Translations under genes and position numbers: made by a program
Assembly: GCF_002865645.1 (NCBI RefSeq)
Contig: NW_020194691.1
Coordinates: forward strand, 868,001 to 932,000
Source: Hyaloscypha bicolor E
Taxonomy: Eukaryota; Ascomycota; Leotiomycetes; Helotiales; Hyaloscyphaceae
Length of the DNA stretch: 64,000 nt
Direction of reading: 5' to 3'
The notes under the pieces: model-generated
What the model saw: only the letters and a program-made list of their open reading frames with translations
The model's database searches: none
What the model was told of the DNA's origin: nothing
Shown: one piece after another, positions 16,188 to 27,203 of the stretch
How positions within the stretch are numbered: position 1 is the first letter of the stretch
Layout: every line of letters starts with the position of its first letter

Positions 16188-16288
16188 TTCTATATTCTAT
16201 TTCTATATTTTTATTTTTATATCTTATTTCTTTATTCTATTTCTATATCTCGTTTCTATATCCTGTTTTTATATTCTATTTATATATA
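16188..16288 (-). repeat. Minisatellite, third array (minus orientation)
   Basis: About eight tandem units close to CTATATTCTATTT, with variants such as CTATATCTCGTTT and CTATATCCTGTTT. This is the same motif as at 13.0 kb and the reverse complement of that at 7.4 kb. Confidence 0.75.
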
Positions 16289-16922
16289 CTAGAATAAAGA
16301 AATTAATTCCTAAGATCTATATCTAATATATATTTTAGGCCTATAATTATTTAGGAAGAATTATTAAGAAAAATAAATTAAGAAGCTTAGTAACTTTTAA
16401 TTCTTATAATACTATTTAATTTATAAAGCTAGAAAAATTATAGATCTAGTATTATTTTTAAATTCTTTATTAGGTTATTTATTAATAATTTGCTGTCTTT
16501 TTGCCTTTATTAAGTTTCTTCTATTTCTATATTTCATTATACTAATAGTATATATAATGAATTAAATATAAAACTTAGAGAAAGTAGTAAAAGCATTATT
16601 TTTTTACTATAATAAGAATATAAAAGATATTAAGATTAAAAACTATATTAGCTTTATATAAATCTCTTTTAGTCTAGCTAGTTCGCTAACTATTTATAGA
16701 AAGTTTAAAAGAATAATATATAGTTCTTTAGTAATAGTAAAGCTAATATTTATTATAAGCTATTCTCGAGAATATAAAGTATTTCAAGCTATAAGTAATA
16801 TTAAAATTAAAGCCTTAAGTAAAGGCTTATTATAGGCTCTTATCTTTATCTTTTATATAATTAATAATACTTTCCGGTTTTATTACTATATACTAATATT
16901 CTAGTTTTTATTTAATATTAGT

Positions 16923-17657
16923 ACTAAAAAAACTAGTTAATATACTTAACTTATTAAGATTACTTTATATATTATTAGCAGAACTATTTATATTAAGTTT
17001 TACTATATTTATAGTATTATAGCCGGGCAGAATATAGTAATTATTACTATATATTATATTTATTAGAACTTCCTTACTTTTATTACTAGTAATAACTTAA
17101 GAATTATTAACTTTTAGATTAAGAATTAATTTTTATCTAATAAGAAATTATTATAGGGAAATATTAAAGACCTATATAGTATTGAAGTTATAGCCTAGAA
17201 TAGTCTCTCTAATTCTGTCTGCCGGGTAATTCTCGGATATAGTATAATTAGATTATACTCTATTATTTCCAAATTTAAAGATAGTAGTACTCGAAATAGT
17301 TAGATAAAACAGAATATTAATACTACTAATATTATAGCTACTATATTTATCTCCTATAGTCAAGATATAGCTAATATAATTGAGTCGGGCTGGCTTTATT
17401 TAGCTATTAACTTAAATAAAGAAATAAAGATACTAACTTTAAGCCTATATATCTTATTTCTACTAGTTGGAATAATAGGTAGAGGCATATATTACTTAAG
17501 TTAACGAGAGTCTCTAGAGCTTATTAGATATTATAGAGACAGAAAGAAATAGGCTTTAGTAGAAATAATTATAGTATTTGCCTTAGTACTAGATACTAGT
17601 ACTATTAGTACTATTATAAATAACATATTTATATTAAGCTATTAGAACCTGATATAA
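16923..17657 (+). pseudogene. Decayed unknown ORF, ~245 codons
   Basis: The clearest coding relic of the left block. One plus-strand frame runs about 245 codons with roughly twelve TAA/TAG stops and no TGA, as expected if CAA/CAG/TGG codons were changed by RIP. Readable parts include SLSNSVCRVILGYSIIRL, SYSQDIANIIESGWLYLAIN and ILFLLVGIIGRGIYYL, then a charged RYYRDRKK segment. No RT, integrase or transposase motif was seen in it. It is either an uncharacterised transposon protein or a host gene caught in a repeat. Confidence 0.4.
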
Positions 17658-19170
17658 GATCCGAAATAAAGCAAAATATAATATAAACTTTTTAGTTATA
17701 ACTCTTTTATATTAATAACTTAATTTGCCTAAAGATTTGGCCTATTTATTTATTTAAGTCTTTAATTTAAATATATATTTAATAACTTGAGTTTAGAATA
17801 CTTATAATTATTTAGTTTTATAATATAAACCTAGCTAATTTGAGAACTAAAATAGGCTTGCAAGATATATTTAATCTATTCTAGATAAGTATAAGTAACT
17901 AGAGCCTATTCTAGCAGATTTTATTACCCGTATTATCTTAGTCTCTAATTTATTTAGATATAGATATATAAAGTTTACTAGAATTCTTCTATTCTAGCCT
18001 TATTTATTTTATCTTTATATAAGAAAATTTGCTTCCTTTATTATTATATTTGCCTTCTCTATTTCTTAGTATATATAGATTTATATTAGAAGTAGTAATT
18101 AATATATTAAGAGCTATTAATATAATCTCTACCTCTTTTAATAATAAGTAAGAGAATATTACTAATAGTAGATATTACTTTCTCTGAAATCCAAGTTAGG
18201 CTAATTTCTAGATTTATAATTAATATATATCCTAAGCTAAATACCTTTTCTATTACTTATTCCGAACTTTCTACTAATTATAGTTTCCGGGTTATTATAC
18301 CATATCTATACTAAGTAATAGTATAGTTCTTAACTCCTATATTATTTTCCAAGTAAGTCTCCTAGTTCCTTACTATAGCTAGATACTTATATACTAATTA
18401 AGCTTACTAAGATAAACTTTATAGAACTACTTACTATACTAGAATTTATTTCAGGAAATATAACTTAATATTTAATATTTAAAATTATTTAAAATTACTT
18501 AATTCCTAGACTTTTAAACTTTAATCTAATATTTTATTTAGTAAAGTATTCTATAGTTAAATTTGAATATATAATTAAGCCCTTATTAATTATATTTTAG
18601 TATTTCAGATATAGAGCGGATTACTATAATAGGCTTATATCTCGAACTTAATTTCCCAGAGATAGTTAACTAATATTCGGACCTATATTTATATTAACTA
18701 TTACTATAATTAGAATATATAAATATTAGTAATGAAATCTTAGAAGAGAGTAGAATAGTTATTTTTAGCCTTAGGAAATAGGGGGCAAACTTACTCTTTT
18801 AATAGAAGCCGTATCTAGTACCTTACTTTTAGTAATACTCATATCCTAACTTTTATTTACTTTATATAATACTCTTAATTTACTACTAAATAATCTTAAA
18901 GAATTTTCTCTTTGAATTTAATAACTCAAAATACTGCAATTATAAAACTGGATAAAGATAGAAGTTTTATTAGCCTTCTTCTTTATTACTTTCTATTATA
19001 TAATATTAGAAATCTATATACTAGCTTAGGATAATATTATAAAAGCGGGAATTGTAACTTTAATAATATAATTCAATTTAACTAATATCTATTTACTAAA
19101 TTCCTTAGTTAGGCTATATACTATTTTATTAAAAGGTTATCTCTAACTATTTCAAAGCAAAGCTTAAAGT

Positions 19171-19434
19171 ATGGCAAACCTCCTTAATATAGCTATTTCC
19201 GCTACTTCTAGTAAGGTTCAGGAAGCTATAGGCGCTATTATTATAGCTATTTCTAATATTATAAATATTACTACTATTAATATAATAATTCTAAGAAATT
19301 ATTTACTCGATACCAAGCAATTTTATATAGGGTTTAATACTAATATAATATACTATAACTTGCTACTAAATATCTCTAATATAGTACTAGAAGCTGTTAT
19401 AAAATTCGTTAGTAATAAAGTCAAGTCTCTTTAG
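19171..19434 (+). pseudogene. 87-codon ORF at the edge of the left block, unknown
   Basis: An ATG-to-TAG frame of 87 codons, beginning MANLLNIAISATSSKVQEA, that survived in otherwise stop-filled sequence. It is rich in Ile and Asn, the result expected when Val and Asp codons are hit by G-to-A changes, so it is likely a mutated piece of an older repeat ORF and not a working gene. No domain, signal peptide or convincing membrane segment is seen. Function unknown. Confidence 0.3.
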
Positions 19435-19899
19435 CCTCTTAAAGGAATTTTGGCAAAAGTTATACTTGCGAGTATTTAAGGCTAGGTAATTCTAGATCTA
19501 ATATTTATTCTTTTTATAATACCTATACTTGCCTGTTTATATTTCTTTTCTTTTATTATATATTTACTAAAACTGGAAGTCTATTTAGTATCTGTATTTT
19601 GTTTTATTTTTTTTATTTTTTCTTATCTTACTATATACTATATCTAATTAAGGATCCCGGATTTTAAGTCTATTATTAGAGTAGAGAAAGGACTTCTAGA
19701 TTATCTGAGTATAGGGGCTCTTATTTATACCGGGGCCATAATATTATTAATAATTATTATATCTATCTTTATATAAAAGAGTATAGCAAATAGATTTGCT
19801 ATTATATAATTAGCTATAAATAAACCCTATTATAGAACTAATTCTAATCCTTTAGTATTCTGGAGTTTGGATATATAATTTGGAGCCGTTTTCGGACCC

Positions 19900-20690
19900 C
19901 TAATTTAGAGAATATATTTTTAGAGGATCCCCTTCCGGCTTCTTTGCTTAGCAGAAATTTAAGGCGGTATAACAAATATTAGGGTCTGTCTGCACCTGTA
20001 TATAGTCGCTTGCAAAACTGGCTTCCCCTCTACACTCACTTGGAATTTTTTATTTCTCCCTATTAAGCAAGGGTTCTTGAATCTCGCTAGCTAAAAACAG
20101 TTAGCGTGGTATAGGGATTCTGGAAATAGATCTTCTGCAAACTTCTAGAGTATAATCCTTAGCAGACGTTTTTTTATTATATTTGTTTCTATTTATTCTG
20201 ACTACAAGCAATAAACTTAACCGTATTATTATAGCCCGGATCTTTATTAGTTGAGCCACTAATCTCCAATTTCTATCTGCCATCTCTGCAATATTATAAG
20301 GGAAGGCAAGATATAGAGATAATTAGTACCTGAAATCTGATCGTTCCGCCTTGAAATATCTCAAGTCTGTATATGTAAAAACAATACTATATTTATAAAG
20401 TTAAAGACTGTTCCACTTTTTTTATTAGATATCACGTGGCATTACTTCACGTAACTGTATATTACGTAATGGGACACAATCTTATATAATTAAACGAGTG
20501 CCCGGCCTCGAGCTCCGCATCTGGTTATATAGTTCCTGGCTTTAAAGTTATATTCGAGCTCAACTCTTGGCCCTTATATATTAAAGGATCAAATGGATTT
20601 TGCCTAATTAAAATTCTGGAGATATCCCAGACTATTGCATTATTTGTCGCAGATTACTTGTACTCGAACTGCCCAGAGAACCTTAAATCG
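19900..20690. other. Transition from AT block to gene island
   Basis: Composition climbs toward balanced over this stretch, with CA and TG reappearing. It holds no convincing gene. A 25-26 bp segment at 20,000-20,030 matches, in inverted orientation, 26,920-26,949 with a single difference, and weaker similarity continues beyond it, so both are parts of a dispersed repeat. CACGTG and TTACGTAA palindromes occur near 20,430-20,470. Confidence 0.6.
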
Positions 20691-20934
20691 ACTACTCTTT
20701 AAATTGCATATAGTATAAGAGTACGCTGAAGTAAGTATTAGAGAGTATAGCATTACATGGCCAGAAGAGTAAAAGCGAAGCTGCTATAAAGCATTTTAAT
20801 ATTAAGTATAATATATAAAGATTAGGTCCCCCAAGCCCCTCTCTATTAAGGTTATGAAAATATATATAATACGATTTAAATACTACTTTACAAAAACAGC
20901 TTCTGAAGCCTATAAAGTCATCTGGCTCAGGCGC

Positions 20935-22190
20935 TCCATGTATCACCAAGAGCTGCTCTATACTTTCATATGTATTGAGTGCCGCTAGTTGTAGGGCAGT
21001 CCAGCCACTTCTGTTCTCTATACTGATATCAGCGCCATTATCGAGTAGCAGCTTGACCATAGCCTCATGCCCGTTCTCAGCCGCCCACGATAGCGGCGTC
21101 TGATTGTAGCTATCCTTTAAGTCGACATCGGCTCTGCCTGTCTCGAGCAGCAGCTTGACCATAGCCTCGCGACCGTGGCTGGCAGCCCACCACAGCGGCG
21201 TCCGACCGGACTCATCTTTTGAGTTAATATCAACCTTGCCTGTATCGAGCAGCAGCTGGATGAAAGTCTCGTGCCCCTTCCCAGCAGCCCACGACAGCGG
21301 CGTACGACCGGACTCATCTTTCGAGTCAATATCGACCTTGCCTATCTCGAGTAGCAGCTGGACGATAGCCTTGTGCCCTGCCTTAGCAGCTAATAATAGC
21401 GACGTCTGCTTATCGTATTTCTCGAGTAGTAGTTTCATAGCGGCCTCGTGCCCTCCTTGAGCAGCCCACCATAGCGGCGTCCGATCGTATCTATCCTTTG
21501 ACTCGATAATGGCCTTGCCTATATCGAGCAGCAGTTTTATAACGGCCTTGTGCCCTCTCTTAGCAGCTATTAATAGCGGTGTCTGACCATTATTATCTGA
21601 CTCAATATCGACCTTGCCTGTGTCGAGCAGTAGCTTTACGACGGCCTCGTGCCCTTCCTGAGCAGCTAACTATAGCGGCGTCCGATCGTATATATCCTTT
21701 GACTCGATATTAGCCTTGCCTGTATTAAGCAGAAGCTTTATAATGGCCTTGTGCCCTCTCTCAGTAGCCCACCATAGCGGCGTCCGATTGTATCTATCCT
21801 TTGACTCGGTATTGGCCTTGCCTATATCGAGCAGCAGCTTTATAATAGCCTCGTGCCCTCTCTTAGTAGCTAATAATAGCGGCGTCTGCTTATCGTATTT
21901 ATCCTTCGCGTCAACGTTAGCCTTGCCTGTATCGAGTAGCAATTTCATAACGGCCTCGTGCCCTCCCTCGGCAGCTAACTATAGCGGCGTCCGATTATCG
22001 TATTTATCCTTTGCGCCGACGTCGGCCTTGCCTGTGTCGAGCAGCAGTTTCATAACGGCCTCGTGCCCTCCCTGAGTAGCCTACCATAATGGCGTCTGAC
22101 TATATTCATCCTTTGCGTTGACGTCGGCCTTGCTTATGTCAAGCAGCAGCTTAACTATAGCCTCAACCCCGAAGTATGCCGTCAAATGTA
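20935..22190 (-). repeat. Ankyrin-repeat-coding tandem array (102-bp unit)
   Basis: About 13 consecutive 34-codon ankyrin units with the consensus TPLWWAA-GHEAVIKLLLD followed by TGKA-VESKDKYDR. The DNA units are very alike, sharing phrases such as GGCCTCGTGCCCTC across copies, so the array is of the high-identity type subject to unequal exchange. Unit 8 is short: about ten residues are missing between MKLLLE and KYDKQ, in frame. Confidence 0.85.
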
Positions 22191-22924
22191 GTCCCGTTAT
22201 CCATCTGGGAACTTTCTGGCTATATTTTGATTTCCGTAAGTAGTGCTTAATAGCCAATAACCCTTGGCTAGATGCATTGACCTTAGCTTCACTCTTAAGA
22301 AACTCTACGACTACTAGGCTTAATACTTGGCTTAACGCTTGGCTTAGAGTTGAAATCTTGCGAGCATGATACCCCCAGTTTCGTGCGGCGTACTCAAAAA
22401 ACCGATTTGACCGTAATCGCTCCTCGAATTCGTCGTCCGTTTGATAATACCCATGCTCAAAAATATCAAATGAGAGGTAGGTAATACAGATTATCGTAAT
22501 ATTAGCCTCTGCATTTGGAAACCACCGTTTTTGTATTCGCTCGAAGTATTCCTGCGTCGTGTAGTAGACTAACCGAATGATTTTGCTTTCTTTATCAACG
22601 GTAACTAATCCAGTATACACTGAGGCCATGGCTTCAATCTGTGGCAGATTCTCTTGGTCGAGTTCCACCTCGCCAACTTCCACCGCAAGCGCGTGCTGAA
22701 GTTCCGTTGTTTTGAGCGGCCTCTTTGCGCAAGCGATCCAAGACAAAACCTTCATACCAAGCTCTTTCGCGTCTATAACCTGTCCCTTAATTCTCTCTAC
22801 AGTATCCTCATATACATAGTCATACGCACCGGATCCTGTCGGCAGCTTCTTTAAAGCGGCTCGGACTGTCTTTGGTGCTATCTTTCCGATTAAGGAATCA
22901 AGATAAAGCTGTATAAGCAAGAAC

Positions 22925-22970
22925 CTGCAGATGTTAGCGACTTTTGTATAGGATAAAAACAACCCTATAC
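22925..22970 (-). other. Spliceosomal intron in the NACHT region
   Basis: GTATAG...CTGCAG on the minus strand, 46 bp, with a GCTAAC branch site. Removing it joins GAT GGA AT to G TTC TTG and restores the conserved end of the NACHT domain. Without it the frame breaks. Confidence 0.85.
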
Positions 22971-24959
22971 ATTCCATCAACGGCTCTAATAATTTCAGTC
23001 TTTATTTCCTCCTGCAGCTCCGGGCTACCAACCACAAACCCTGGTAGCCGGAACATCTGACTATCAAGATATCTCCGTACATCTTCATCACTGGTACGGA
23101 TTTCTATTAATAAACTCCTTTCGAACTTTTCTGTGATCTCTGGAATGAATCTTGAAGTCGCAAAGATATTTGCTCCGTACTTAGCCTGAAGGCTGAAAAT
23201 CTCTGATAGGAATCTCGTTCGACAGCCATCAAATGCTTGGTATTCATCGAGTACATCGATGACGATAAAGGCTCTCGAATACTCAGCGGCTATAGAGTGG
23301 AGGGCTTTCGAGATTTTATCGAATAATGGCCGTATCCGTTTATCTTTGTATCGTTCGTAGAGTTCTTTTACGGTGCGTAATAGAGACGATTGACACTGGG
23401 TAAGCTGTTTCAGTAGGCTCCCTAGTAAGTTGTCGGCCTTCTGTTCGTCTTGCCGCCGGAAGTCGCAATAAAGGTATGCAATGCCAATCCTCTCGTCAGA
23501 CTGGAAGTGAGTAGTAAGCTCTTCAACTACGATGGATGTAATAATTGTCTTTCCCGCTCCGGGAATGCCAGGGCAGAACAACGTCTGCTTCTGGCTCTTT
23601 AGCCACGTCTGGTACTCTGCCGATCCCAGAAGCCATTGGCCAGTTCCAGGCTGTCGCCTCCCAATATAGTCGCTTTGCTGTGAACCGTAGTCAAACGGCG
23701 TTAACCAATCTATAACCACTTGACACTCTTCATTGGCAGCTTTCTGTTGTTTATATACTGGAGAAAGGTTAATAATAGCTTATATCTGCAGATTATATAT
23801 TAATATTAGTAAGATGGATATATGAGCATTAACGGCGTGTTATTAATATGCGAGACAGATAGAATAAGAATACGTCTTCCTAACAGGAGTAGCTTTTTCT
23901 GGGAAGAGGTTATACTTCGACTTTAAAAGCTCAACTCTACTGTCCTAACCTTGCCAGTCTCATTTGGAGCTCTCGCTCTGAACTTTGTTCCTTATTGATA
24001 TTAGTGAGACTAACGCTTAACTCACCGATCTTAAGTGCCTCTTCGTAGAGATCTTGGATATTGCCTCGAACCAACTTTAAGTTATCCTGATCCGCCGTTG
24101 AGTGACCGAACTTGCATATACTGCTATGGTCTGCCTGTAATATTACGATATTCTCGTCCTTTCCAGATATATTGAACCGTACGCTCTCCTTTGGTATGTA
24201 CTAATTCGAACTTGCCATTAGCTGTATATAACTTTTACGTTATATTACAAGGCGACTTATACTATTATACGCTCCCCAAAACGATATAATACTATAGTCG
24301 GGTAGCCGGTGCCTCTACTATTCACGTATAATGCCTGAGAAAGTACCCTCATTCTTTAGCGTCTCTAGTATATTATCACCTTACTGGATTCCGAGACCAG
24401 TTATAATCTTGGCCAGAATATCTCCGAATATTACTATTATTAAGCTCGCGCCGTGGTATGGTGTGGCGAAGAATGCCAGCCCTGTAGTAGCATCTTTGAT
24501 TGAGTTATACCCGGGATTAGTGCTATTGTGTGCATTAATTAAGGCTTATTTAATCAAGAGCCCGCCCATGCTATGGCCCAGGAACAGGATCGGTCTCTTG
24601 CCGGCGTTATGTCTCTCGAGTCGTATCTCTTCAAGTAGCATATTCGCCTTCTCAATAAACGTGCTTTTATTCTTCCCGTATACTGCTATTGAGTTATATT
24701 CGTAAAGAAAGATTCGCGATTCCGGAATATATTAACGAAGCTCGTTGCGTAGCCAGAGGCGTCCTTGAGATCCGGCAGGCGTACGCTATGTGTCCCATGC
24801 GTGGTCGGCATCATTCTTGCTTCGAGGATTCAGGCCATGGACAGCAATAATACTAGATATTATTAGCGTAGTCAAGTAAATATATATATAATATACTCGA
24901 CTCTTGCTGCATTGCTTGCTATATTGCTTGCTATAGTCTTGGCATTAGGGTATAATAGT

Positions 24960-25845
24960 TTCAGAGGCTTTGTAGCCCACGATGTTAGTAAGAGGTGAGT
25001 ACAGAGTTTATGTACTGACTATTATAGCGCCGCTTTGATCGAACTTGATAATGACCAGGAATATTTATAGGTCTGTGTCGAGAGGTTAGGCTTCCGTATT
25101 AACGATTATCGAAGCGTATTCCTAATTATTATCTCAGTATCGTCTCGGTTACAGAAGAGCTCTATAGCGTATAGTTCCTAACGCTAAAGAACTTTTCAAA
25201 ACGCATAAACAGGATATCGAAGTTCTGCGGTTTACAGAGCAGTACGGATAATATTTAGAGAAGGGAAATGAGGTTGAAATGGCAGATGGCCTTGTAATGC
25301 GCTTGCCAGCGAATACGCGTTAAATAATACTAAAAATAGCATTTACGCCTACCTATCAGATTCAATTGAAGATAAAAAAGACACAGCAAGAGATCGTAGC
25401 ACGGCTATTGCTTAAACAGATAGAGGTACCTCTGTATATACGAGAACTTCGTGCCTCCAAGTGAGGCAATACGGTACTATACAATACTGTAAGGCCGACG
25501 AACCAGCCGAGGATGACCCCTTTACGAGTGCGGGAATGTCTATAGCACGTGATTTTTCACTGTAGCTTGAGATTGATCAAGCCACAACTGAGGAAACTTC
25601 GAAGGCGAGCCAGCAAATAAACTTTATTTGAGTAATACAGACATATTGCCACATAAAGATACTATAGGAATACCAAGAAAGTCACAGTAATCAAATCAAG
25701 CTACTATTTTACTTTCGAGTACATAACTTTAATAATTGTTTCCATCACTGTCCATCTGTAATCGACAAATTGCTGTCACCACTTGCCTTATATTATACAT
25801 ATATAAAACTGCGAGGCATATACAGGTCGCTATCCAGTAGAACCT
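24960..25845. other. No intact gene; decayed sequence
   Basis: The composition is mixed. Short protein-like pieces can be read on the plus strand, for example ALIELDNDQEYL near 25,040, but they are broken by stops and frame changes and I recognise no domain. A CACGTG occurs near 25,548. Possibly a dead repeat or remains of a gene upstream of the NLR. Confidence 0.4.
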
Positions 25846-25849
25846 AAGT

Positions 25850-26560
25850 TAGGGAGGACGAATAAGCTCGTCAAATGGCATGATGTCCCTCGTAGCTATA
25901 ACTAAAACTCTCCAATATTGACAGAAGGACTTCTCACCTTTCACCTCGTTCACTCCCTCCCACGCAAGACAGACGTTCGTCTTCTCACCAGGCTTTGCTA
26001 CCTTCATCCGATTAAGATTTCCTGGTATTTCCGAATAGTCTAGCCAAAGACCCGGAACAGGGCCCTTAATAGTTTTTAACGGCTTCGAATCTATATATCG
26101 AAGCTTCCCAGAAAAGATGCCAAGGAAATCTCCAGGAGCGACGGAGACCGACGGAGAAATAGAAAGGAGTTTTGTCGAGGCAGGCTTGTTACCAATAACC
26201 CTTTTTCGGATTCGCCTTCGTAAGGCACCATATTAACGAATATGGACTTATTGCTATCAAGTTTACCCTTGACGCTATGGCGAAGGACATATTTGTTTGA
26301 TTTTCCAGAAGTGGCAATTACTCTGTAATTGGCCAGGAAATTCTTATACTCTGTTTGGTCTTTGTCCCAAACGCTAAGATTATTTCCCCAGGCGCCTGGT
26401 CGCATAATACAAAGTCTCTCCAAGATCCGATCGTCTTCAATGTCACACTTTCCAGAAAAATCGTCTCTTTCTTTAGCTATGACCCTTAACCGGAGCTGTT
26501 GGAGAGGGAAGTTATAGACTTGATTCCATGAAAGCAACAGATCGAGCTTCTTTGTGTGGC
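25850..26560 (-). pseudogene. Frameshifted hypothetical gene, weak SET-like C-terminus
   Basis: Minus-strand reading frame from about 26,560 through 26,220 (NFPLQQLRLRVIAKERDD, RPGAWGNNLSVWDKDQTEYK), which then needs a one-base shift around 26,205-26,240 to continue to the stop at 25,850-25,852. The second part contains VAPGDFLGIFSGKLRYID, PVPGLWLDYSEIPGNLNRM, EKTNVCLAWEG and YWRVLVIATRDIMPFDEL. The order (PGDFLGIFSG; a loop with TNV; then RDI-P-DEL) resembles a SET-domain core, but the canonical NHSC motif is not present, so this is only a suggestion. The frameshift implies it is not functional, unless an intron was missed. The upstream end merges with a transposase fragment in another frame. 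Not recognised with certainty. Confidence 0.5.
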
Positions 26561-26721
26561 GAAAGAAATGTGCCTTGAACGTAATGAATGTTTGTGCGTA
26601 TTGCTTTGATCGAACGCTCACTGCACTCAGCAACGTTAGCCATTTGACATGTCTTGAGCTTCTTATCAACTATCATGTCATGAATTAGGTCGTGCTGGGA
26701 GGAAGCGAGGTTCGGAGCCAT
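26512..26721 (-). mobile_element. DDE (Tc1/mariner-like) transposase, N-terminal fragment
   Basis: The ATG at 26,719-26,721 opens MAPNLASSQHDLIHDMIVDK, continuing through LKTCQMANVAECSERSIKAI. This is the helix-turn-helix start typical of fungal DDE_3/Tc1-mariner-type transposases. Only the DNA-binding start is present: after about 50 residues the match ends, and no catalytic D-D-E region follows. The fragment overlaps, in a different frame, the hypothetical gene on the same strand. It is a truncated element end, not an active transposon. Confidence 0.65.
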
Positions 26722-27203
26722 GGCGCTGAAGACGAGACACTATAGTGCGAGTGTGGTCAAGAGGCTAATTCTCGCACGTATTTGAAGTTTGTAAAAAGGA
26801 CATCTTGATGAGGCATCATTTAAGTGACATGGCTGAGTTCATACGCTTAACCATATTTGGTTAGATCGGGCCGGGGATCCTGGTCAAGAACGAGGTAAAA
26901 GTTCCAGCAGCTGCACACGAAGGGGAAGCCGGTTTTGCAAGCGACTGTACCAGCGTAGCGCGGGGAACCGGACGCTGCATCCGATGACGCTAATCGGCGC
27001 CCGTTGCTCACCGCGCCAGCAGTAAGGCGCACCTTTCCAAAAACGAAAAAAATCAGCTGTTATTAGCATGTTGCCCGCCCATCTAATATTTTGCCTCGCC
27101 TGCCTCGTTCGCTTCGGTTCGCCCTTGGCTCTCAGCCTCATCTAGCTATTAAAGGCATACATCCCATCTCCCCATTAACCTTAACTCATTAACGGGGACT
27201 TTC
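26722..27203. other. GC-rich spacer with dispersed-repeat piece
   Basis: The most GC-rich stretch of the window (about 26,860-27,010), in sharp contrast with its surroundings. It contains the segment 26,920-26,949 that matches 20,000-20,030 in inverted orientation. I see no tRNA, no intact gene and no clear terminal inverted repeats. Open frames on the minus strand here look fortuitous. Confidence 0.45.

Larger units (their letters stand above)
1..19900. repeat. RIP-degraded AT-rich repeat block (left)
   Basis: About 20 kb of very AT-rich sequence in which the dinucleotides CA and TG are nearly missing and TA is extremely common. This is the signature of RIP, which turns CpA into TpA on both strands of repeated DNA. 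Almost no frame stays open, and the stops are TAA or TAG with very few TGA. Longer readable stretches appear when TAA/TAG are read through, on both strands, so this is a pile of dead repeats rather than simple noncoding DNA. I could not assign the decayed frames to named transposon families by eye, and I found no LTR pair here. No live host gene is visible. Confidence 0.85.
20692..24960 (-). pseudogene. NLR pseudogene: alpha/beta hydrolase-NACHT-ankyrin
   Basis: Fungal STAND/NLR receptor read on the minus strand. From about 24,870 to 24,000 a serine-hydrolase (DUF676/PGAP1-like lipase) domain is legible: AVHGLNP, then the nucleophile elbow FLGHSMGGLL, then a conserved tail (ILQADHSSICKFGH). 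The NACHT domain follows (about 23,720-22,300), with Walker [10 protein letters not shown], Walker [10 protein letters not shown] and a sensor-like ATSRFIP. A clean 46-bp intron lies at 22,925-22,970 with a GCTAAC branch site, restoring AVDGMFLLIQLYLD. About 13 ankyrin repeats of 34 residues end the protein. At least three TGG codons of the ankyrin array are now TAG, and a CAA in the hydrolase is now TAA; all are CpA-to-TpA changes. The receptor type links ligand sensing to oligomerisation and effector activity. Start exon unresolved. Frame is otherwise kept, so inactivation looks recent. Confidence 0.85.

Noticed and set aside
20101..20283. 60-codon minus-strand ORF
   Set aside because: In the transition region, no motif, no upstream signal.
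21155..22075. Plus-strand ORFs of 101 and 119 codons over the ankyrin array
   Set aside because: Antisense to the repeats; their repeated Ser-rich texture is only the complement of the ankyrin units.
24331..24705. 124-codon plus-strand ORF
   Set aside because: It is the shadow of the minus-strand hydrolase domain, where FLGHSMGGLL and neighbouring conserved residues are legible.
26847..27141. Minus-strand ORFs of 61 and 85 codons
   Set aside because: Located in GC-rich spacer without motif or splice context; open by composition.
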